DNA of 64,000 bases from Duganella rivi. Its GTDB lineage: Bacteria > Pseudomonadota > Gammaproteobacteria > Burkholderiales > Burkholderiaceae_D. Where the stretch lies: the NCBI RefSeq assembly GCF_009857435.1, contig NZ_WWCK01000006.1, positions 62,001-126,000 of the forward strand, written 5' to 3'. Shown in pieces: positions 24,683 through 33,320 of the stretch (its first letter is position 1; the number at the start of each line of letters is the position of its first letter). The position numbers were made by a program, and so were the translations under genes. The notes under the pieces were generated by a model. The model ran no database searches. It saw nothing but the letters and a program-made list of their open reading frames with translations, and was not told where the DNA came from.

Positions 24683-25575
24683 TTAGCCCGCGCTCCCGCA
24701 AGCTGCAACCAGTTGCGCAACACACCACTCAATGGCTGCTCGATGCGTGCCTCGTAGTGAACGATATTATTCTGACGGCAGCTGCCTGCCACACCATCAA
24801 AGTGTACGCGGCTTTGCTGCTTATACGATTCGCGGTCGGCGTTGCTCATGCGATGCAGACCATCCGCCTGCTCTGGGTCGCGGTAGCCGGCGCCGGATTT
24901 GAAACTCGCATCGACTTCGGCCTGCGTGCGCAGGGTAAGCAGGCGCACGTCATGGCGCATGTTGCGCAAGCGGAGCAAGGCCTCGCTCAGCGGCGAAGGC
25001 CAGTCGAGGAAATCGCTGGCAGCGAAGATCATGCTCGGTGCTCGCGCGAAGTGCAGGCTGGCGCGCAGCGTGTCCGCGGACGGCAGTTGGCCGCGCGGTT
25101 CGGCCTTGGACAGTGCCGCCAGCACGCGCTGCAATTGGCGTGGGCCGCGCGAGGCTGGCGTGAATTCCACTTTGCCGTCGGTGCAGACCAGCAGGCCGAA
25201 GGCGTCGCCTTGGCGCTGGGCGATGGCGGCCACGCAGGCCAGCGCGGTGCGCGCAAACCACAGCTTATCAATGCCGTTGATTTCGCGGCTAGGCTCAGAC
25301 ATGGAGGCGGTGGCGTCCAAGCAGAGCCAGACTGCGACGTGGCTGTCGCGCTCCGCTTCGCGCACAAAATAGCGGTCGGCGCGGGCCAGCAGCTTCCAGT
25401 CCACGCGTCGCCATTCATCGCCGGGCGCGTAGGCGCGGTACTCGGAGAACTCGACACCGGCGCCGCGTTCGCGGCCTGCGTGAATGCCGTGGCCAAGGCC
25501 CGCCAGCACGTGGCGAATCACCAGATCAAGATCCTTGGTCTGGGCCATCATGGCGGTAGTGGCAGCAGCTTGCAT
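24679..25575 (-). CDS. DUF58 domain protein (MoxR partner)
   Basis: 298 residues. The DUF58 core is clear: GVEFSEYRAYAPGDEWRRVD, WKLLARADRYFVREAERD, then a von Willebrand-like strand WLCLDATASMSEPS in which the metal-site motif is DxTxS rather than DxSxS. DUF58 proteins are encoded next to MoxR AAA+ ATPases and are probable substrates or co-factors of MoxR action. The ATG overlaps the MoxR TGA by one base (TGATG), so the two are translationally coupled. Confidence 0.9.
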   Translation of the reverse strand: MQAAATTAMMAQTKDLDLVIRHVLAGLGHGIHAGRERGAGVEFSEYRAYAPGDEWRRVDWKLLARADRYFVREAERDSHVAVWLCLDATASMSEPSREINGIDKLWFARTALACVAAIAQRQGDAFGLLVCTDGKVEFTPASRGPRQLQRVLAALSKAEPRGQLPSADTLRASLHFARAPSMIFAASDFLDWPSPLSEALLRLRNMRHDVRLLTLRTQAEVDASFKSGAGYRDPEQADGLHRMSNADRESYKQQSRVHFDGVAGSCRQNNIVHYEARIEQPLSGVLRNWLQLAGARAK

Positions 25576-26576
25576 CAGTCAGGGCGGATATGCTCGCGCA
25601 GGGCTTGCAGGATGTCGGCGATGGCGATGCCGTCGGCTTCCGCTTCGAAGTTGCGCAGCACGCGGTGCGCCAATACCGGCAGCAGCATCTCGCCGATATC
25701 TTCGCGCGTGACGGCAAGGCGGCCCTGCATTAGCGCGCGCGCCTTGGAGGCCAGCACCAGCGCTTGACCGGCACGCGGCCCCGCGCCCCAGCCGATATGC
25801 TTGGTCACAGCAGGCACCGTCGTCAACGCCGGACGCGTAGCGCGCACTAAGCGCGTTGCGTAAGCCACCAGGTGATCGCCAATCTCAATATCGCGCACCA
25901 ACTGCTGCAAGCGCAGCAAGGTCGCCACGTCCATGACTGGCTCGGCGTCTTTCAATCCCGCGTGCGTGGTAGCGGAGACCATCTTGATCTCTTCTTCCTC
26001 GGTCGGATACACCACGTCAATACGCAACAGGAAGCGATCCAGCTGCGCCTCCGGCAGCGGATAAGTGCCCGCCTGCTCGATCGGATTCTGCGTCGCCAAG
26101 ACAAAGAAAGGCTTGGGCAGCTTATGCGTCTGGCCTGCAAACGTCACCGAGCGTTCCTGCATCGCTTCCAATAGAGCGGACTGCGTCTTCGGCGGCGCAC
26201 GGTTAATCTCGTCGGCCAGCAGTACTTGCGTGAACACCGGCCCTTGCTGGAAACGGAACTCGCGCTTGCGCGTCGCATGATCCTCTTCCAGAATCTCCGT
26301 ACCCACGATATCAGACGGCATCAGGTCAGGCGTGAACTGTACGCGATGGAAGTCCAGCTCCGTCGCTTGCGATAGGGACTTCACCAGCAGCGTCTTGCCC
26401 AGCCCCGGCACGCCCTCAACCAGCGCATGGCCGCCGGCCAGCAGGCAGATGATCAGCGAATCGATCACATTCTCCTGGCCGATAATCACGCGGCCCATAC
26501 TGGCCTTAAGCGCCTTCACCTTGGCGGTCAGCTCGCCGATTTCTTGTTCGCTCCAGGCGATTGCACCATCAGCCAT
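25575..26576 (-). CDS. MoxR family AAA+ ATPase
   Basis: 333 residues from the ATG at 26576 (GGGAG upstream). Walker A GVPGLGKTLLVKSL, Walker B VLLADEINRAPPKTQSALLEAM, sensor region FFVLATQNPIEQAGTYPLPEAQLDRFL and a C-terminal lid domain are all present. MoxR ATPases act as chaperones in metal-centre insertion or complex activation together with DUF58 and VWA proteins. It lies 5 bases after the DUF4159 gene and overlaps the DUF58 gene. Confidence 0.93.
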   Translation of the reverse strand: MADGAIAWSEQEIGELTAKVKALKASMGRVIIGQENVIDSLIICLLAGGHALVEGVPGLGKTLLVKSLSQATELDFHRVQFTPDLMPSDIVGTEILEEDHATRKREFRFQQGPVFTQVLLADEINRAPPKTQSALLEAMQERSVTFAGQTHKLPKPFFVLATQNPIEQAGTYPLPEAQLDRFLLRIDVVYPTEEEEIKMVSATTHAGLKDAEPVMDVATLLRLQQLVRDIEIGDHLVAYATRLVRATRPALTTVPAVTKHIGWGAGPRAGQALVLASKARALMQGRLAVTREDIGEMLLPVLAHRVLRNFEAEADGIAIADILQALREHIRPD

Positions 26577-26581
26577 AATAA

Positions 26582-27205
26582 CTACGCTCCCAACGCATAT
26601 TGAATGATATTGACCGCAAAGCGGGTATTGTCGACCGCGAGAAAACGCTTGTTGCGGAAGTCGTAGTCCCACTCGCAGCCGTAGTCCTTGTTGCTGTACA
26701 AAAGCCGCACGCGGCCACCTACTTCAACCGCCTTCAAATAGTCGTGCACCAAGTCGTCGCCCCAGCCGTTCAACTCGACCGAGGTATTCGGCGGCCCATC
26801 CTCAAACTTGAAGAAGCTCGAATAAATCGGATGATTGTTGGGGATTTTGTGCAGCGCCTTCGGCCCGAAGATGCGGCCGATTTCAGCCTCGAACGATTTC
26901 GCAAACAGCCCGTCGACGTCGTGATTGCAGTCGTCCACGAACAGGAAGCCGCCGCCTTTGATATAGCGCTCAAGGTTCTTGCGCTCGGCCGCCGTAAACT
27001 GCACCAGCTTGTGGCCGGCGAAATAGCAGAACGGCGCTTCCAGCATCTTGGGATCGGACAGCGCGACGATGCGTTCAACGGGATCAACCCGCAAGGTCGT
27101 GTACTCGACCAGCGAGTTAAGCACGTTGCTGGGCATGCGCACATCCACGTCCCAATCGCCCGACTCGTAAGTCAGGCGCGTGAAGTAAAAATCGTAGGAG
27201 GCCAC
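26582..27205 (-). CDS. DUF4159 domain protein
   Basis: 207 residues with no signal peptide in this start frame (GTG start, MASYDFYFTRLTYESGDWDV). The DUF4159 core, related to class I glutamine amidotransferase-like folds, is recognisable: FAGHKLVQFTAAERKNLERY, GGGFLFVDDCNHDV, and the C-terminal DYDFRNKRFLAVDNTRFAVN. DUF4159 genes usually accompany MoxR/DUF58/BatA clusters. It sits 8 bases after TldE and 5 bases before MoxR. Many homologues carry a signal peptide; its absence here may mean a cytoplasmic form. Confidence 0.85.
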   Translation of the reverse strand: MASYDFYFTRLTYESGDWDVDVRMPSNVLNSLVEYTTLRVDPVERIVALSDPKMLEAPFCYFAGHKLVQFTAAERKNLERYIKGGGFLFVDDCNHDVDGLFAKSFEAEIGRIFGPKALHKIPNNHPIYSSFFKFEDGPPNTSVELNGWGDDLVHDYLKAVEVGGRVRLLYSNKDYGCEWDYDFRNKRFLAVDNTRFAVNIIQYALGA

Positions 27206-27213
27206 AGCAGCCC

Positions 27214-28551
27214 TTATACCGCGTCCGACAAGGACGTGAAGTTAAAGTCGCGCACCTTCATCGGCGGAATCAGCATCTGATAACGCACCTCGTCGCCGCC
27301 GATCACCACCGGTTTGCCCAGTTCATCGATGTTGTTCAGCATCGTCACCGGGCTTTCATTGAAGCGGAAGTTCTTGATCGGATGCTTGATCTTGCCGTTC
27401 TCGATGTAGAAGGTGCCGTCGCGCGTCAAGCCGGTCAGCAGCAGCGATTGCGGATCGACCATGCGGATGTACCAGGTACGCGTAACGAGAATGCCCTTCT
27501 TGGTCGACGCGATCAGCTCCTCGGTCGACTTGCCGCCGCCCGCCATGATCATATTGCCGTGACGGCCCACCGCGCGCTGGCCCTGTTTCTCGGCCCAGTA
27601 GCGCGTGTAGTCCAGCGAAGCGATCTTGCCACCCTTGATCACGTCCGCGCGTTCGCGCGCCAGCATGGCCTGGTTATCCCAAGGCAGCACCGGCACTTCA
27701 GGGTTCCATGGATCGGCCCAGATATTGACCTGCTCATCGAACAGCTTCTCGCCGAGGCGATTGCCGCCGCCCTTCTTCGCAAGGAAGCTGCGGCCTTCAT
27801 CCGCTTGGCGCGCGTCGAAAGCGCCGAACATGCGGCCGATGATTTCCGAGGTTGCCGCCGGCTCGAGGATCACCGTGTATCGGCCCGGCTCAAGCGCTTT
27901 GGCCTCGACCGATTTCACCGCTTTCTCAATCGCGATTTCCGACGCTTCGCGCGCATCGAATTTGCGTGCATCGTTGGCGGAGCGCGTCACCCAGCCGGAA
28001 CCACGGCCATCCTCGGTACGCGTCGTCACCGTGAAGCCCAGATTACTCAAGGTCTGGTAGCCAAACACGCCATTCGAATTAGCCACCGTCTCAAAACCGG
28101 TGGTATCACTGAAGAAGCCAGCAGCGACCAAGCCCTGCTTGCGCGCCGAGTTAATGCTGATAGAGGCTACTTCCGCGCGATACTCAGGATCGATGGCGGC
28201 AGTCGCTTCGCTGAAGGTCGCCGACGCCTTGTATTCCTGCTTCTTGATCGCCGGCTGGAACTCCGGATTCTCCGGTGCGAGGCGCGCCACGTCTTCCGCG
28301 CGGCGCACAACTTTTTCCAGCGACTTGTCATCAAACTCATTGATGGTGGCGGTGCCCTGCTTTTTACCGAAGGCCACGCTGACGGTCAGCTGCGTGTTTT
28401 CGGTCAGGCCCGCCGTCGATACTGCATTGCGCGCATAGCGGATGTTACCGTTACGGCTGCCGTTGATCTGCACGCGGCATTCGTCAGCCTTGGACAGCGA
28501 TAGCACCTTGTCGCATATCCGTTTTGCTTCGTCCTGTGTCAGCATCTTCAT
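27214..28551 (-). CDS. TldE/PmbA-like metallopeptidase-family protein (copy 1)
   Basis: 445 residues of the U62 (TldD/PmbA) family without the HExxxH motif, as expected for the non-catalytic TldE half of a TldD/TldE heterodimer. Recognisable stretches are GNIRYARNAVSTAGLTENTQ, NSNGVFGYQ, RTEDGRGSGW and the C-terminal VTRTWYIRMVDPQSLLLTGLTRDGTF. No signal peptide is present, so if it acts in the periplasm it would have to travel with its Tat-exported TldD partner. The second copy at 30195-31532 has exactly the same length and about three quarters identity by eye. Confidence 0.9.
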   Translation of the reverse strand: MKMLTQDEAKRICDKVLSLSKADECRVQINGSRNGNIRYARNAVSTAGLTENTQLTVSVAFGKKQGTATINEFDDKSLEKVVRRAEDVARLAPENPEFQPAIKKQEYKASATFSEATAAIDPEYRAEVASISINSARKQGLVAAGFFSDTTGFETVANSNGVFGYQTLSNLGFTVTTRTEDGRGSGWVTRSANDARKFDAREASEIAIEKAVKSVEAKALEPGRYTVILEPAATSEIIGRMFGAFDARQADEGRSFLAKKGGGNRLGEKLFDEQVNIWADPWNPEVPVLPWDNQAMLARERADVIKGGKIASLDYTRYWAEKQGQRAVGRHGNMIMAGGGKSTEELIASTKKGILVTRTWYIRMVDPQSLLLTGLTRDGTFYIENGKIKHPIKNFRFNESPVTMLNNIDELGKPVVIGGDEVRYQMLIPPMKVRDFNFTSLSDAV

Positions 28552-28554
28552 GGA

Positions 28555-30192
28555 TTATCCAATCTTGCGGGCGGTGTTGATCACGTTGATGCCGTTGAAG
28601 CGCGTGGTCGGCGAACCGTGCGACACGGCGCTGACCTGGCTAGGCTGGCCTTTACCGTCGAAGAAGGAGCCGCCCAGGCGCCAATCGCGCTCATCGCACA
28701 GCGCCGTGCAGGAGTTCCAGAACTCTTGCGTGTTCGATTGATAGGCCACGTCTTCCAGCTGGTTGACGATTTTGCCGTTCTTGATTTCGAAGTACAGCTG
28801 GCCGCCGAACTGGAAGTTGTAGCGCTGCTGGTCGATCGAATACGAACCACGGCCCAGGATGTAGATGCCCTTCTTGATGTCCTTGACCATCTCGTCCGGC
28901 GTCAGCTTCTTCTTGCCCGCCTCCAGCGACACGTTAGGCATGCGCTGGAACTGCACGCTGCTCCAGCTATCCGCATACGAGCAGCCATGCGATTCTTTTT
29001 CGCCGATGATAGCGGCTTGATCGCGCGTGGCCTGGTAGTTCACCAGAATACCGTTGCGGATCAAGTCCCAGCGCTTGGAGGCGACACCTTCATCGTCGTA
29101 AGCCACGAGGCCCAGCGAGGCCGGCGTGGTCTTGTCGGCGACGATGTTGACGAGATCCGAGCCATACTTGAAGTTCTTGGTCTTCCACTTGTCCAGCGTG
29201 GCGAAGCTGGTGCCGGCGTAGTTAGCCTCGTAGCCCAGCACGCGATCCAGCTCGGTGGCGTGGCCGACCGATTCGTGGATGGTCAAGAACAGGTGTTCCG
29301 GCGACAGCACCAAATCGTACTTGCCCGGTTCGACCGTTTTCGCAGTCAGCTTGTCGCGCGCCTGGCGGCCCGCTGCACGTGCATCTTCGATCAAATCGTA
29401 AGCGCCCTTGTACAGCGTGGTGACGCCGCCTGCGGCCTTGATGCGGTTCTCCGGTTTGCAGTCGAAGAATTCATAGCCCATGCTGGATGGCGACGACAAG
29501 CCGTCACGCGTGCGGAACTTGCCGCTGGCTTTATCGACCGCAGTCGCGGTGAACGGCGACCACAGACGATGAATATCCTGATCGATGTAAGAGCCATCGG
29601 TAGACGCAAAGTACTTCTGCTGATTCACCTGGAACAGCATCGAGCGCATGAAGTTAGCACCGGCGTCCATGCCGGCCTTGTTTGCGGTCAGCAGCATCTC
29701 TGCCTTTTCCGCGATCGGCACGGTGCGCCAGTCTTTTTTGAACGGCGTAGCCCAGGCCACTTCGCCCACGCCTTTCACCGGCGCCAGCACCACAGGCTCG
29801 GTTTGCAGCATGGAGTTGGCCTTGGCGATCGCCACCGCCTGGCGCGCGGCGTCGGCCACCGCGTCCAGCGTCATGACGTTGGTTGCGCAGAAGCCGTATG
29901 CGCCGTTGGCGATCACACGCACGCCGACACCGGAGGACTCGGTGTTGACGATGTTATCCACGTTCAGATCGCGCGTGGTGATGAACTGATTCAGATAGCG
30001 GCCGATGCGCACGTCGCAATACGTGGCACCGGCCTTGGTCGCCGCATTCATGGCGGCGTCGGCTAACGACTTTTTAAACTGCACAGCCATAGGGTTGAGC
30101 AGTTCTTCAGCAGCGATGGCATTGCCGAAAACCGGCACCAGCAGAACGCCGCCGGTGGCAGCGCTCAGTTTCAAGAATGAACGGCGTTCCAT
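28555..30192 (-). CDS. TldD-like metallopeptidase with Tat signal (copy 1)
   Basis: 545 residues, longer than E. coli TldD (481) because of an N-terminal signal. The first residues MERRSFLK give a twin-arginine motif, followed by a hydrophobic stretch and an AIAA cleavage site near residue 28. The U62 zinc motif is TIHESVGHATELDRVLGYEA (HExxxH), and a conserved Cys lies in CDERDWRLGGSF near the C-terminus, in the position of the third TldD ligand. TldD/TldE removes residues from modified peptides or unfolded segments. Export by Tat implies a periplasmic substrate. It lies two bases after the previous gene. Confidence 0.9.
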   Translation of the reverse strand: MERRSFLKLSAATGGVLLVPVFGNAIAAEELLNPMAVQFKKSLADAAMNAATKAGATYCDVRIGRYLNQFITTRDLNVDNIVNTESSGVGVRVIANGAYGFCATNVMTLDAVADAARQAVAIAKANSMLQTEPVVLAPVKGVGEVAWATPFKKDWRTVPIAEKAEMLLTANKAGMDAGANFMRSMLFQVNQQKYFASTDGSYIDQDIHRLWSPFTATAVDKASGKFRTRDGLSSPSSMGYEFFDCKPENRIKAAGGVTTLYKGAYDLIEDARAAGRQARDKLTAKTVEPGKYDLVLSPEHLFLTIHESVGHATELDRVLGYEANYAGTSFATLDKWKTKNFKYGSDLVNIVADKTTPASLGLVAYDDEGVASKRWDLIRNGILVNYQATRDQAAIIGEKESHGCSYADSWSSVQFQRMPNVSLEAGKKKLTPDEMVKDIKKGIYILGRGSYSIDQQRYNFQFGGQLYFEIKNGKIVNQLEDVAYQSNTQEFWNSCTALCDERDWRLGGSFFDGKGQPSQVSAVSHGSPTTRFNGINVINTARKIG

Positions 30193-30194
30193 GA

Positions 30195-31532
30195 TTACAC
30201 CGCGTCCGACAGGGAAGTGAAGTTGAAATCGCGTACCTTCATGGCCGGGATCAGCAACTGGAACTGCGACTCGTCGCCCGACAGAATTTCCGGCTTGCCG
30301 ATTTCGTCGATGTTGTTCAGCATCGTCACAGGGCTTTCGTTGAAGCGGAAGTTCTTGATCGGGTGCTTGATCTTGCCATTCTCGATGTAGAAGGTGCCGT
30401 CGCGGGTCAAGCCAGTCAGCAGCACAGATTGCGGATCGACCATGCGGATGTACCAGGTACGGGTGACCAGAATGCCCTTCTTGGTATTGGCGATCAGCTC
30501 CTCGGTCGACTTGTTGGTGCCGGCCATGATGATGTTGCCCGGCGTGCCGACTGCGCGCTGGCCATTTTTCTTGGCCCAGTATTGCGAGTAGTTCAGCGAG
30601 GCGATCTTGCCGTTCTTGATGATGTCCTGACGCTCGCGCGCCAGCATGCTTTGCGCGTCGAACGGCAGCACGGCGACATCTTTATCCCAAGGGTCAGTCC
30701 AGACGTTGACCTGCTCATCGAACAGCTTCTCGCCCAGACGATTGCCGCCGCCTTTCTTGGCAAGGAAGCTGCGGCCTTCATCGGCCGAACGCGCATCGAA
30801 GGCGTTGAACATATACGCCAGCACGTCGGAGGTAGCAGCCGGCTCCAGGATCACGGTGTAGCGGCCAGGCTCCAGCGCCTTGGCGTCCACCGAACGCAGT
30901 GCCTTCTCGATAGCGATATCGGAAGCGGCGCGCGCATCGAACTTGCTCGCATCGCCCACGCTGCGCTTGACCCAGCCCGAACCGCGGCCATCTTCAGTAC
31001 GCACGGTCAGCGTGAAATCCAGGCCGGTGTCCTGCTGGTAGCCGAACACGCCGTTGGAGTTGGCGATGGAAGTGAACGAGGTGCCGTCGGTGAAGAAGCC
31101 TGCTGCCACCAGCTTGTTCTTGCGCGAGTTCTCGATGCTGTAAGCCGCTACTTGCGCGCGGAATTCAGGGTCGATATCGGCGGTCTTCTTGAAGAAGGTT
31201 TCGGAGGCCTTGTATTCTTGCTTGGTCGGCGTCGGCATGAACTCTGGATTTTCCGGCGCGAGGCGGGCCAGGTCTTCGGCGCGGCGCACAGCTTTTTCCA
31301 GCGACTTGTCGTCGAACTCATTGACGGTGGCCGTGCCCTGCTTTTTGCCGAAAGCGACGGACACCACCAGCTGCGTATCTTCAATCAAACCGGCGGTCGA
31401 CACGGCGTTGCGCGCGTAGCGGATATTGCCCTTGCGCGAACCGTTGATCGACACTTCGCACTGATCGGCCTTGGTCAGCTTCAGCACTTTATCGCTGATA
31501 CGCTTGGTCTCTTCTTGACTCAGGAATTTCAT
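30195..31532 (-). CDS. TldE/PmbA-like metallopeptidase-family protein (copy 2)
   Basis: 445 residues, no signal peptide and no HExxxH. It aligns with copy 1 end to end without obvious gaps; identical blocks include RYTVILEPAATS, EGRSFLAKKGGGNRLGEKLF and FRFNESPVTMLNNIDE. The start has GGAGAG upstream. It is 18 bases after TldD copy 2 and 2 bases before TldD copy 1. Together the two TldD/TldE pairs look like a tandem duplication that has since diverged, perhaps giving different substrate ranges. Confidence 0.9.
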   Translation of the reverse strand: MKFLSQEETKRISDKVLKLTKADQCEVSINGSRKGNIRYARNAVSTAGLIEDTQLVVSVAFGKKQGTATVNEFDDKSLEKAVRRAEDLARLAPENPEFMPTPTKQEYKASETFFKKTADIDPEFRAQVAAYSIENSRKNKLVAAGFFTDGTSFTSIANSNGVFGYQQDTGLDFTLTVRTEDGRGSGWVKRSVGDASKFDARAASDIAIEKALRSVDAKALEPGRYTVILEPAATSDVLAYMFNAFDARSADEGRSFLAKKGGGNRLGEKLFDEQVNVWTDPWDKDVAVLPFDAQSMLARERQDIIKNGKIASLNYSQYWAKKNGQRAVGTPGNIIMAGTNKSTEELIANTKKGILVTRTWYIRMVDPQSVLLTGLTRDGTFYIENGKIKHPIKNFRFNESPVTMLNNIDEIGKPEILSGDESQFQLLIPAMKVRDFNFTSLSDAV

Positions 31533-31550
31533 CTTATCTCTCTCCGGGGC

Positions 31551-33188
31551 TTAGCCGATTTTGCGGGCGGTGTTGATAACGTTGATGCCGTTGAAGCGCG
31601 TGGTCGATGCGCCGTGCGACACGATGGATACTTGCGGCGGCTGGCCTTTGCCGTCGAAGAAGGAACCGCCCATGCGCCAATCGCGCTCGTCGCAAATGCC
31701 GACGCAGGCATTCCAGAATTCCTGCGTGTTGGACTGGTAAGCCACGTCTTCCAGCTGCTGGCCGATCTTGCCGTTCTTGATTTCGTAGAACAGCTGGCCG
31801 CCGAACTGGAAGTTGTAGCGCTGCTGGTCGATCGAGAACGAGCCGTCGCCGACGATGTAAATGCCCTTCTTGACGTCCTTGATCATTTCATCAGGCGTCA
31901 TGCGCTTCTTGCCCGCCTTGAGCGACACGTTAGGCATGCGCTGGAACTGCACGTTGGCCCAGTTGTCCGCATACGAGCAGCCGTGCGATTCTTTTTCGCC
32001 GATGATGTGGGCCTGGTCGCGGGTGGCCTGGTAGTTGACCAGAATGCCGTCCTTGATGATGTCCCAGTTCTTGCACTTGACGCCTTCGTCGTCGTAGCCG
32101 ACCGCGCCGAGCGAACCCGGAGTGGTTTTATCGGCGACGATGTTGACCAGTTCCGAACCGTACTTGAAGGTCTTGGTCTGCCATTTATCGAGCGTGGCAA
32201 AGCTGGTGCCGGCGTAGTTAGCCTCGTAGCCCAGCACGCGATCCAGCTCGGTCGGGTGGCCGACGGATTCGTGGATGGTCAGCCACAGGTGTTCAGGGGT
32301 CAGCACCAGATCGTACTTGCCCGGTTCAACCGACTTGGCTTTCAGCTTGGCCTTGGCCTGCTTGCCGGCCAGGCGCGCATCTTCGATCAGGTCATACGAT
32401 TTGGTGTACAGCGTGGTGACGCCGCCTGCTGCTTGCAGCTTGTGTTCTGGCCGCGCATCCAGATATTCGTAGCCCATGCCGACCGGCGCCGACAAGCCTT
32501 GGCGGGTGCGGAACTTGTTTTCTTTCTGATCGACGGCGGTGGCGAAGAACGGCATCCACAAACGATGGATGTCTTGATCGATGTAGGAACCGTCGGTGGA
32601 AGCGAAGTACTTCTGCTGGTTTACCTGGAACAGCAAGGACTGCATGAAGCTTGCGCCGCCTTCCATGCCGGCCTTGTTGGCGGCGATCAGCAGCTCCGCC
32701 TTGTCCTTGATGGCGACGGTGCGCCAGTCCTTGGTGATCGGCGTGGCCCACGATACTTCGCCCACGCCTTTGACCGGCGCCAGGATCAGCGGCTCGGTTT
32801 GCAGCTTGGCGTTGGCCTTGGCGATGGCCACCGCCTGACGCGCCGCGCCGGCCACGCCGTCAGGGGTCATGTCGTTGGTGGCGGCAAAGCCGTAGGCACC
32901 GCCGGCAATCACGCGCACGCCGACGCCGGCCGATTCGGTGTTGACCACGTTCTCGACGTTCAGATCGCGCGTGGTGAGGAATTGATTCAGATAGCGGCCG
33001 ATGCGCACGTCGCAGTACGACGCACCGGCCTGGGTGGCGGCAGACATCGCGGTGTCGGCCAAGGCCTTTTTGAATTTCACGTCGACTGGCTTGAGTAATT
33101 CTTCCGCCGCGATGGCGCGGCCGAATGAGGGCAGCAGCATCGTGCCCAGAGCCAGACTGCTGATATTGAGGAAATCACGTCGTTCCAT
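31551..33188 (-). CDS. TldD-like metallopeptidase with Tat signal (copy 2, first gene of the operon)
   Basis: 545 residues, the same length as copy 1. Its Tat signal is MERRDFLN, then LALGTMLLPSFGRAIAAEE. The zinc motif is TIHESVGHPTELDRVLGYEA, and the C-terminal Cys lies in ICDERDWRMGGSF. It is the promoter-proximal gene of a ten-gene leftward operon ending at 19910. All junctions are short gaps or overlaps (18, 2, 3, 8, 5, -1, -4, -17, -4). A near-consensus sigma-54 promoter (33287-33302) and an activator repeat array lie upstream, with a leader of about 88 bases. Confidence 0.9.
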   Translation of the reverse strand: MERRDFLNISSLALGTMLLPSFGRAIAAEELLKPVDVKFKKALADTAMSAATQAGASYCDVRIGRYLNQFLTTRDLNVENVVNTESAGVGVRVIAGGAYGFAATNDMTPDGVAGAARQAVAIAKANAKLQTEPLILAPVKGVGEVSWATPITKDWRTVAIKDKAELLIAANKAGMEGGASFMQSLLFQVNQQKYFASTDGSYIDQDIHRLWMPFFATAVDQKENKFRTRQGLSAPVGMGYEYLDARPEHKLQAAGGVTTLYTKSYDLIEDARLAGKQAKAKLKAKSVEPGKYDLVLTPEHLWLTIHESVGHPTELDRVLGYEANYAGTSFATLDKWQTKTFKYGSELVNIVADKTTPGSLGAVGYDDEGVKCKNWDIIKDGILVNYQATRDQAHIIGEKESHGCSYADNWANVQFQRMPNVSLKAGKKRMTPDEMIKDVKKGIYIVGDGSFSIDQQRYNFQFGGQLFYEIKNGKIGQQLEDVAYQSNTQEFWNACVGICDERDWRMGGSFFDGKGQPPQVSIVSHGASTTRFNGINVINTARKIG

Positions 33189-33286
33189 ATTCTCTCCAAC
33201 GTTGTTGTGGGCCAGCCGCCCAAGAGCTTCTTTTTATACTGTTACTTTACGTTACATCTGAATATCCGTTGCCGCTTCGTGCAGAT

Positions 33287-33302
33287 TGCAAAATGTATGC
33301 CA
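33287..33302 (-). promoter_or_regulatory. Sigma-54 promoter of the TldD/TldE-MoxR operon
   Basis: Minus strand TGGCATACATTTTGCA matches the -24/-12 consensus (TGGCAY-N5-TTGCA) essentially perfectly, with the GG and GC doublets 10 bases apart. The predicted start point is near 33276, giving a leader of about 88 bases before the first TldD ATG at 33188. Confidence 0.85.
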
Positions 33303-33320
33303 TCGGCTAACGTTGTGCAA

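Noticed and set aside
27214..28551. TldE copies as inactivated TldD pseudogenes because they lack HExxxH
   Set aside because: Loss of the motif is normal for TldE/PmbA, which is the non-catalytic partner; the genes are intact and conserved in length.
30363..33098. A 911-codon open frame on the plus strand opposite the TldD/TldE genes
   Set aside because: It is the antisense of strongly conserved TldD and TldE coding sequence in GC-rich DNA; its translation is low-complexity and matches no family.
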